Source: Hypericibacter sp963696655 (GTDB lineage Bacteria > Pseudomonadota > Alphaproteobacteria > Dongiales > Dongiaceae). From it: a stretch of 12,048 nt of DNA. Numbering within the stretch: position 1 is the stretch's first letter; each line of letters opens with the position of its first letter. Positions 6,940-12,048 of the stretch are shown here, in pieces. The position numbers and the translations under genes are program-made. The stretch is from positions 1 through 12,048 of the forward strand of contig CAVOLB010000073.1 of NCBI GenBank assembly GCA_963696655.1. Reading direction: 5' to 3'. A model generated the notes under the pieces. That model saw nothing but the letters and a program-made list of their open reading frames with translations. It did not search any database and was not told the DNA's origin.

Positions 6940-6969
6940 CAACAGACAAATTCGGAGCCAGATCCAGAG

Positions 6970-7719
6970 ATGAAGGTACTGGTCGCGGTCAAACGCGTGA
7001 TCGACGCCAATGTGAAGGTGCGGGTGAAAGCCGACGGTACCGGCGTCGAAACGGCCAATGTGAAGATGGCCATGAACCCCTTCTGCGAGATCGCCGTCGA
7101 AGAGGCGGTGCGCATGAAGGAAGCCGGCACGGCGACCGAGATCGTGGCCGTGGCCTGCGGTCCGGCGAGCTCGCAGGAGACGCTCCGCACCGCGCTCGCC
7201 ATGGGCGCCGATCGCGGCATTCATGTGCAGACCGATGTCGAGCTGCAGCCGCTGGCGGTCGCCAAGCTGCTCAAGGCCGTGATCGAGAAGGAGCAGCCGC
7301 GGATCGTCATCCTCGGCAAGCAGGCGATCGACGACGATTCCAACCAGACCGGCCAGATGCTGGCGGGCCTGCTGGGCTGGCCGCAGGGGACCTTCGCCTC
7401 GAAGCTGACGGTCGAGGGCGACAAGCTGCGCGTGAAGCGCGAGGTCGATGGCGGCCTCGAGACCGAGATCGTCAATCTGCCGGCGATCGTGACGACCGAT
7501 CTGCGGCTCAACGAGCCGCGCTACGCCTCGCTGCCCAACATCATGAAGGCGAAGAAGAAGCCGATCGAGGCGGTGACGCCAGACGCGCTGGGCGTCGATC
7601 CGGCGCCGCGCCTGAAGGTCCTCAAGGTGGTCGAGCCGGCCAAGCGCAAGTCCGGCGCCAAGGTGAAGTCCGTTGCGGAGCTGGTCGACAAGCTGCGCAA
7701 CGAGGCCAAGGTCATCTGA
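6970..7719 (+). CDS. etfB: Electron transfer flavoprotein, beta subunit
   Basis: A 249-residue EtfB, exactly the usual length. With EtfA it forms the soluble FAD- and AMP-binding heterodimer that takes electrons from acyl-CoA dehydrogenases and passes them to ETF-ubiquinone oxidoreductase in the membrane. Visible signatures are MKVLVAVKRVIDANVKVRV at the N-terminus, NPFCEIAVEEAVRMKE, the AMP-side LGKQAIDDDSNQTGQMLAGLLGW, and the C-terminal VDGGLETEIVNLPAIVTTDLRLNEPRYASLPNIMKAKKKP region, which holds the ETF-beta signature and the conserved recognition-loop segment. It is the group I (housekeeping) type. It begins an operon with etfA (16 bp gap) and hbd, behind the promoter and hairpin described at 6846-6939. 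GGAG at 6954-6957 is a rather distant ribosome site, 12 bases before the ATG. Confidence 0.97.
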   Translation: MKVLVAVKRVIDANVKVRVKADGTGVETANVKMAMNPFCEIAVEEAVRMKEAGTATEIVAVACGPASSQETLRTALAMGADRGIHVQTDVELQPLAVAKLLKAVIEKEQPRIVILGKQAIDDDSNQTGQMLAGLLGWPQGTFASKLTVEGDKLRVKREVDGGLETEIVNLPAIVTTDLRLNEPRYASLPNIMKAKKKPIEAVTPDALGVDPAPRLKVLKVVEPAKRKSGAKVKSVAELVDKLRNEAKVI

Positions 7720-7735
7720 GGCGAGGGACAAGACA

Positions 7736-8671
7736 ATGACGATTCTGGTTCTGGCGGAACATCACGACGGCGCCGTGCGCGACGGTTCGCTCCATGCCAT
7801 CACCGCCGCGCAGAAGATCGGCGGCGACATCCATGTTCTGATCGCGGGTCAGAACGCGAAGGCGGCCGCGGACGCCGCGGCGAAGATCGCGGGCGTCGGC
7901 AAGGTGCTGCTGGCCGACGATGCGGTCTATGCCGCGATGCTGGCGGAGAATGTCGCCAAGCTAATCGTCGGCCTGGCGCCGAGCTACAGCCACCTGCTGG
8001 CGACCGCCACCAGCGTCGGCAAGAACATCATGCCGCGCGTGGCGGCGCTCCTCGACGTGGCGCAGGTCTCCGAGATCATCTCGGTCGAGAGCCCCGACAC
8101 CTTCGTGCGGCCGATCTATGCCGGCAACGCGCTGGCGACGGTCCAGGCCACCGACAAGATCAAGGTCATCACCGTGCGCGCCACGGGCTTCGACGCGGCC
8201 CCGGCCACTGGCGGCAGCGCCGCGGTCGAGACGGTCGCCTCGGCCGGCGATGCCGGCCTCTCGAGCTTCGTCGGCTCCGAGCTCTCCAAGTCCGAGCGTC
8301 CCGAGCTCACCTCGGCGCGCGTGATCGTCTCGGGCGGCCGCGGCATGCAGTCGGGCGACAATTTCAAGCTGCTCGAGGCCCTGGCCGACAAGCTCAACGC
8401 CGCCGTCGGCGCCAGCCGCGCCGCGGTCGATGCCGGCTATGTGCCCAACGACTACCAGGTCGGCCAGACCGGCAAGATCGTGGCGCCGGAACTCTATATC
8501 GCTGTCGGTATTTCGGGCGCGATCCAGCATCTCGCCGGCATGAAGGACAGCAAGGTCATCGTCGCCATCAACAAGGACGAGGACGCGCCGATCTTCCAGG
8601 TCGCGGATTACGGCCTGGTGGCGGACCTCTTCGCGGCCGTGCCGGAGCTGACCGCAGAGCTCAGCAAGTAA
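7736..8671 (+). CDS. etfA: Electron transfer flavoprotein, alpha subunit
   Basis: A 311-residue EtfA that holds the redox-active FAD of the ETF heterodimer. The N-terminal nucleotide-binding-like domain begins MTILVLAEHHDG. The C-terminal FAD domain shows VSGGRGMQSG (near residue 200), the segment VDAGYVPNDYQVGQTGKIVAPELY, and the family signature LYIAVGISGAIQHLAGM (near 253-269) followed by NKDEDAPIFQVADYGLVADLF. All are as expected for an intact protein. The same frame is open upstream to 7673, but those residues are arginine-rich, overlap etfB, and lack family similarity. ATG 7736 gives the family N-terminus and has GAGGGA upstream (7722-7727), so it is chosen. Gap to etfB is 16 bp, and hbd follows after 72 bp. 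Confidence 0.97.
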   Translation: MTILVLAEHHDGAVRDGSLHAITAAQKIGGDIHVLIAGQNAKAAADAAAKIAGVGKVLLADDAVYAAMLAENVAKLIVGLAPSYSHLLATATSVGKNIMPRVAALLDVAQVSEIISVESPDTFVRPIYAGNALATVQATDKIKVITVRATGFDAAPATGGSAAVETVASAGDAGLSSFVGSELSKSERPELTSARVIVSGGRGMQSGDNFKLLEALADKLNAAVGASRAAVDAGYVPNDYQVGQTGKIVAPELYIAVGISGAIQHLAGMKDSKVIVAINKDEDAPIFQVADYGLVADLFAAVPELTAELSK

Positions 8672-8743
8672 GCAACCGCGCCGGCGGAGCGGTCCTTCCG
8701 GGGCCGCCCAGGGTGCCGGCGCCGGATGAAGGATGACCCAACG

Positions 8744-9628
8744 ATGATTCAGAAGATCGGCGTGATCGGCGCCGGCCAGATGGGCAATGGCATCGCCCAT
8801 GTCTGCGCGCTCAACCGTTTCGAGGTCGTGCTGTCCGACATCGATCCGGCCCAGCTTGAGAAGGCCATGAAGTCGATCGACAGGAATCTCGATCGCCAGG
8901 TCCACTCGAAGCGCGAGGATATCCGCATCAGCGAGGCCGACAAGATGGCGGCGCTGGCGCGGATTCATCCCTTCGTCGGGATGGATCATTTCGGCGACTG
9001 CGATCTGGTGATCGAGGCCGCGACCGAGAAGGAAGAGGTCAAGGTCCAGATTCTCAAGGCGCTCTGCCCGCTCCTCAAGGCCGACGCGATCATCGCCAGC
9101 AACACCTCGTCGATCTCGATCACGCGGCTCGCCGCGGTGACCGACCGGCCGGCCAAGTTCATGGGCATGCATTTCATGAACCCGGTGCCGCTGATGCAGC
9201 TGGTCGAGCTGATCCGCGGGCTCGCCACCGACGAGGAAACCTACCGCTCCATCAAGGAGCTGACCGAGAAGCTCCACAAGACCGCGGCCCCGGCCGAGGA
9301 CTTCCCCGCCTTCATCGTCAACCGCATCCTGCTGCCGATGATCAACGAGGCGGTCTATACGCTCTATGAGGGCGTGGGCACCGTCGAGGCGATCGACACC
9401 GCCATGAAGCTCGGCGCCAACCACCCGATGGGGCCGCTCGAGCTCGCCGACTTCATCGGCCTCGACACCTGCCTCGCCGTCATGCAGGTGCTCTATGACG
9501 GCCTCGCCGACAGCAAATACCGCCCCTGCCCGCTGCTGGTGAAATATGTCGAAGCCGGCTGGATCGGCAAGAAGGCCGGCCGCGGCTTCTACGACTATAG
9601 CGGCGAGAAGCCGATCCCGACGCGGTAG
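8744..9628 (+). CDS. hbd: 3-hydroxybutyryl-CoA dehydrogenase
   Basis: A 294-residue NAD(P)-dependent 3-hydroxyacyl-CoA dehydrogenase of the short, single-function Hbd type, interconverting acetoacetyl-CoA and 3-hydroxybutyryl-CoA. The Rossmann motif GVIGAGQMGNGIAHV (6-20) starts the protein. SNTSSISI (119-126), HFMNP (His143), the Glu155 of LVELI and Asn193 of FIVNRIL give the expected Ser/His/Glu/Asn active site. The C-terminal dimer domain ends KKAGRGFYDYS. ATG 8744 is preferred over the in-frame ATG 8726 because GAAGGA (8728-8733) stands ten bases before it and the family normally begins MIxKIGVIGAGQMG. It is the last gene of the etf block. It could act in PHB/butyrate metabolism, beta-oxidation or the ethylmalonyl-CoA pathway; the sequence alone does not say which. 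Confidence 0.96.
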   Translation: MIQKIGVIGAGQMGNGIAHVCALNRFEVVLSDIDPAQLEKAMKSIDRNLDRQVHSKREDIRISEADKMAALARIHPFVGMDHFGDCDLVIEAATEKEEVKVQILKALCPLLKADAIIASNTSSISITRLAAVTDRPAKFMGMHFMNPVPLMQLVELIRGLATDEETYRSIKELTEKLHKTAAPAEDFPAFIVNRILLPMINEAVYTLYEGVGTVEAIDTAMKLGANHPMGPLELADFIGLDTCLAVMQVLYDGLADSKYRPCPLLVKYVEAGWIGKKAGRGFYDYSGEKPIPTR

Positions 9629-9662
9629 GCGGACACCGCTCGTCACCTCATTCCTTTCTTAG

Positions 9663-9699
9663 CCCCTCCCCCCTTGAGGGGGAGGTTAGGGTGGGGGGT
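9663..9699 (+). repeat. Inverted repeat, left copy, flanking the DUF559 gene
   Basis: A 37-bp C-then-G-rich sequence. Its first part folds into a hairpin: CCTCCCCC (9665-9672) with GGGGGAGG (9678-9685). It is the reverse complement of 10050-10085 except for one extra G in the run at 9689-9691. It spans the gap between the convergent hbd and DUF559 genes and overlaps the last 14 bases of the DUF559 gene, including its stop codon. TTAG directly precedes it (9659-9662), and TTTAG directly follows the other copy, a possible 4-bp target duplication. Confidence 0.85.
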
Positions 9700-10027
9700 G
9701 ATCGTGGAGCGCGGCGCGGATCGTCCGCACAACCCCCTCGAGATTAGCCAGCACGTCATTGTTCCAGAATCGGATAACGCGATAGCCGCGCGAGCTCAAC
9801 CAAGCGGTTCGCGCCGCGTCCTTCTCGCGCTCCGTGTCATGCTGCCCGCCATCGACCTCGACGATCAGCCGCGCTGACAGGCTGGCAAAGTCGGCGACAA
9901 AGTCGCCGATAGGAACTTGCCGGCGGAATTTGAGGCCATCCAACTGCTTGTGGCGAAGCGCCGACCAGAGCTTTCGCTCGGCATCGGTGGTGTCTTTGCG
10001 GAGACGGCGTGCGTTTTCAACGGACAT
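9686..10027 (-). CDS. DUF559 family protein, predicted PD-(D/E)XK endonuclease
   Basis: A 113-residue DUF559 protein, of the Vsr-related restriction-endonuclease-like fold; length is normal for stand-alone members. Family hallmarks run in order: TDAERKLWSALRHKQLDGLKFRRQ (14-37), GDFVADF (41-47, acidic residue of the fold), LIVEVDGGQH (54-63, the E-x-D pair and Gln-His) and GYRVIRFWNNDVLANLEGVV (81-100). The catalytic set looks intact, but substrate and role of the family are not established. About a quarter of its codons end in A or T by my count, visibly more than in etfBA, which may indicate transfer. The gene sits within a pair of inverted repeats, and its terminal His-Pro-Pro-Pro codons and stop lie in one of them. 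ATG 10027 is chosen; an in-frame GTG at 10036 is possible and neither has a good ribosome site. Confidence 0.92.
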   Translation of the reverse strand: MSVENARRLRKDTTDAERKLWSALRHKQLDGLKFRRQVPIGDFVADFASLSARLIVEVDGGQHDTEREKDAARTAWLSSRGYRVIRFWNNDVLANLEGVVRTIRAALHDHPPP

Positions 10028-10049
10028 GTCGGGCACGGAGTCTGGGGCT

Positions 10050-10085
10050 ACCCCCCACCTAACCTCCCCCTCAAGGGGGGAGGGG
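10050..10085 (-). repeat. Inverted repeat, right copy, flanking the DUF559 gene
   Basis: A 36-bp sequence, the reverse complement of 9663-9699 apart from a single missing base. It contains the same hairpin of C-rich and G-rich arms with a TCAAG-type loop. It lies 22 bases upstream of the DUF559 ATG and 36 bases from the end of the thioredoxin gene, so the two copies enclose the nuclease gene as a cassette of about 423 bp. Confidence 0.85.
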
Positions 10086-10121
10086 TTTAGCCAGTATACG
10101 CGTTGTCGCCTTTTACGGCCC

Positions 10122-10751
10122 TCACGTCGCGCTGCTCGTCGTCCCCGTGGGCTGCCCCGCAGGGGTGGCCTTCTCGATGAAATAGCGGATCAGCGCGAGC
10201 GCGTCGGGGCTGTCCCAGACGGCGGGGCCGACCATCGTGCCGACGATCTGGCCGCCGCGGTCGATGACCAGGGACGTCGGCAGGGCCGGCACCTTGAGCG
10301 CCATCGGCAGGGCGTTGGGCTGATCCAGATAGATGTCGAGATGCTGGATCCCGAGCTGCTGGTAGAAGTGACGCACCGGCGTGATCCCGCCCTCGTCGAG
10401 CGACAGCGCCAGCACGGTGAAGTCGGCGCCGCCGAGCTGGGCCTGGAGCCGGTCGATCGACGGCATCTCCTCGCGGCAGGGGCCGCACCAGGTGGCCCAG
10501 AAGTTGAGCAGCACCACGCGGCCCTTGAACTGGGCCATCGTCACCGGCTGCTGGTTGGCGTCGAGGAAGCCCGCCTGCGGCACTGGCCGGGGCGGATCGA
10601 TCAGGGTAAAGTCCGAAAGCGAACCGCCGAGCGGCGGGCCCGCATTCCCGCCCGCGGCGGCGCCCGGCAGCCCGAGCGCGGTCCCCAGCAGGATGAGGCC
10701 GCCCGCCGTTCCGGTCAGCAGCCGGCGCCGCTCTCGATCGATCATCTCCAC
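10122..10751 (-). CDS. TlpA-family exported thioredoxin-like protein
   Basis: A 209-residue thiol-disulfide oxidoreductase of the TlpA/ResA type, expected to act as a periplasmic reductant, for instance in cytochrome c maturation or copper-site assembly. The N-terminus has RERRRLLTG followed by a hydrophobic stretch (about 15-33) ending in an Ala-rich segment: a signal peptide or anchor, with a twin-arginine-like RRRLL that might direct it to Tat. The active site is WCGPC (Cys89/Cys92) in VVLLNFWATWCGPCREEMP, and Pro158 in LPTSLVID is the cis-proline. The C-terminal Thr/Ser/Gly tail is low complexity. GTG 10751 has GGAG seven bases upstream; ATG 10745 is the alternative start. It is head to head with argH, 12 bp between the proposed starts, an arrangement I recall from alphaproteobacteria. 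Confidence 0.93.
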   Translation of the reverse strand: MEMIDRERRRLLTGTAGGLILLGTALGLPGAAAGGNAGPPLGGSLSDFTLIDPPRPVPQAGFLDANQQPVTMAQFKGRVVLLNFWATWCGPCREEMPSIDRLQAQLGGADFTVLALSLDEGGITPVRHFYQQLGIQHLDIYLDQPNALPMALKVPALPTSLVIDRGGQIVGTMVGPAVWDSPDALALIRYFIEKATPAGQPTGTTSSAT

Positions 10752-10763
10752 GCTTCAGCTCCG

Positions 10764-12048
10764 ATGACTGTGAAATCCAACCGCGACAATCCGGCCGCGT
10801 CCAGCGGCACCAGCAAGGCCAGCACGACGGGCGGCTCCAACGCCCCCGCCGCGAACAGCGGCTCCAATAGGATGTGGGGCGGCCGCTTTGCCGGCGGCCC
10901 GGCCGAGATCATGGAGCGGATCAACGCGTCCATCGATTTCGATCGTCGCCTCTGGCCTGAGGATATCGAGGGCTCGCTCGCCCATGCCGCCATGCTGGTC
11001 CGCCAGGGCATCATCCGTCAAGAAGACGGCGCCGCGATCCAGAAGGGCTTGGAGCAGATTCGCCGCGAAATCGAAGCCGGGACCTTCACATTCTCGCGCG
11101 CCCTCGAGGACATTCACATGAATGTCGAGGCGCGGCTCAAGGAGATCATCGGCGCGCCCGCAGGGAGGCTCCATACCGCACGCTCGCGCAACGATCAGGT
11201 GGCCCTCGATTTCCGCCTCTGGGTGCGCCGCGCGGTCGACGGGCTCGAGGTCGAGCTCAAGGACCTGACCGCGGCGCTGCTCGATCTGGCCGAGCCTCAT
11301 GCCGGCACGATCATGCCGGGCTATACCCATCTGCAGCCGGCCCAGCCCGTGACCTTCGGCCATCATCTGATGGCCTATGTCGAGATGATCCAGCGCGATC
11401 GCGGGCGCCTGCTCGATTGCCGCCGGCGCATGAACGAAAATCCATTGGGCGCGGCGGCGCTCGCCGGCACCTCCTTCCCGATCGATCGCGACCAGACCTC
11501 GAAGGCGCTGGGTTTCGACCGGCCGATGGCGAACTCGCTCGATGCCGTGTCCGACCGCGATTACGCGCTGGAATATCTGGCAGCGGGCTCGATCCTGGCG
11601 GTGCATCTCTCGCGCCTCGCCGAGGAGATCGTGCTTTGGACCTCGGACGGGTTCCGCTTCGTGCGGCTGTCGGACGCCTTCTCCACCGGCAGCTCGATCA
11701 TGCCGCAGAAGCGCAATCCCGACGCGGCCGAACTGGTGCGCGGCAAGACGGGCCGCATCATCGGCGCGCTCCAGGCCCTGCTGATCATGATGAAGGGCTT
11801 GCCGCTCACCTATGGCAAGGACATGCAGGAGGACAAGGAGCCGACCTTCGAGGCGACCGACAGCCTCGCCTTGTGCGTGGCCGCGATGACCGGCATGGTG
11901 CGCGACATGACGCCCGATGCCGCCGCCATGGCGCGCGCAACCAGGAACGGCCATTTGACCGCGACCGATCTCGCGGACTGGCTGGTGCGCATGCTGGGCC
12001 TGCCTTTCCGCGAAGCGCATCACATCACCGGGCGCATCGTGCGCCTGG
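10764..12048 (+). CDS. argH: Argininosuccinate lyase, 3' end beyond the window
   Basis: The frame stays open from ATG 10764 to the right edge, covering 428 codons of a roughly 500-codon gene. ArgH cleaves argininosuccinate to arginine and fumarate, the last step of arginine synthesis. Clear motifs are MWGGRFAGGP (the usual ArgH beginning), NVEARL, HTARSRNDQVALDFRLW, PGYTHLQPAQPVTFGHH (catalytic His region) and the superfamily signature GSSIMPQKRNPD with the catalytic Ser loop. Before MWGGRF lies a 36-residue tail rich in Ser, Ala, Gly, Asn and Thr. Such tails occur in some alphaproteobacterial ArgH as I remember them, but ATG 10872, which would start at MWGGRF, cannot be excluded; neither start has a convincing ribosome site. 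Fumarase/adenylosuccinate lyase relatives are ruled out by the ArgH-specific N-terminus. Confidence 0.97.
   Translation, partial: MTVKSNRDNPAASSGTSKASTTGGSNAPAANSGSNRMWGGRFAGGPAEIMERINASIDFDRRLWPEDIEGSLAHAAMLVRQGIIRQEDGAAIQKGLEQIRREIEAGTFTFSRALEDIHMNVEARLKEIIGAPAGRLHTARSRNDQVALDFRLWVRRAVDGLEVELKDLTAALLDLAEPHAGTIMPGYTHLQPAQPVTFGHHLMAYVEMIQRDRGRLLDCRRRMNENPLGAAALAGTSFPIDRDQTSKALGFDRPMANSLDAVSDRDYALEYLAAGSILAVHLSRLAEEIVLWTSDGFRFVRLSDAFSTGSSIMPQKRNPDAAELVRGKTGRIIGALQALLIMMKGLPLTYGKDMQEDKEPTFEATDSLALCVAAMTGMVRDMTPDAAAMARATRNGHLTATDLADWLVRMLGLPFREAHHITGRIVRL

Noticed and set aside
8726..8743. Upstream ATG of hbd, adding six residues
   Set aside because: The later ATG has GAAGGA at good spacing and gives the family's usual N-terminus.
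7961..9646. 561-codon open frame on the minus strand opposite etfA and hbd
   Set aside because: The product is rich in Arg, Asp, Gly and His without family features, and both plus-strand genes are certain. A shadow of codon bias.
10755..12023. 422-codon open frame on the minus strand opposite argH
   Set aside because: Antisense to unambiguous argH; composition typical of a GC-rich shadow frame.

Overview
The window is GC-rich bacterial chromosome with dense genes and strong G/C preference at third codon positions. Gene content and order (PduO-type cobalamin adenosyltransferase, etfB, etfA and 3-hydroxybutyryl-CoA dehydrogenase in a row; a TlpA-like thioredoxin head to head with argH; a HIG1-type twin-membrane protein; a DUF559 nuclease among C/G-rich palindromes) suggest an alphaproteobacterium, probably Rhodospirillales-like. 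This taxonomic call is inference from remembered gene order and protein style, not from a search. LAYOUT. 1-624: 3' end of an acyl-CoA dehydrogenase gene (+). 683-4057: a large membrane-bound CHASE-PAS-PAS-PAS hybrid histidine kinase (-), convergent with it. 4058-4536: about 480 bp with no supportable gene. 4537-4932: a small secreted four-cysteine protein (-). 5107-5722: a DsbA-fold HCCA-isomerase-like gene (+) broken by a +1 frameshift as sequenced. 5722-5907: a block of C/G-rich inverted repeats. 5958-9628: a co-directional metabolic block, HIG1-domain protein, cobalamin adenosyltransferase, etfB, etfA, hbd. 9663-10085: a DUF559 nuclease gene (-) bracketed by near-identical 36/37-bp inverted repeats. 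10122-10751: exported TlpA-family thioredoxin (-). 10764 to the right edge: argH (+), cut by the window. HOW THE GENES WORK TOGETHER. EtfAB carries electrons from acyl-CoA dehydrogenases to the respiratory chain. Hbd interconverts acetoacetyl-CoA and 3-hydroxybutyryl-CoA. The adenosyltransferase makes the coenzyme used by acyl-CoA mutases. With the acyl-CoA dehydrogenase at the left edge, whose C-terminus resembles what I remember of methylsuccinyl-CoA dehydrogenase, the set would fit fatty-acid/polyhydroxybutyrate metabolism and the ethylmalonyl-CoA pathway, but no pathway-defining enzyme (Ccr, Ecm) is present here. MOST UNUSUAL SIGNALS. (1) The DUF559 nuclease gene lies inside an inverted-repeat cassette and its stop codon and last codons fall within one repeat. 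(2) A GC-rich hairpin followed by five T lies between a good sigma70-like promoter and etfB, as an attenuator would. (3) A 163-bp element at 5745-5907 has perfect 14-bp inverted ends. (4) A frameshift splits the DsbA-fold gene. (5) A small secreted protein has an internally duplicated motif. I found no CRISPR array, tRNA, rRNA, transposase or phage gene.
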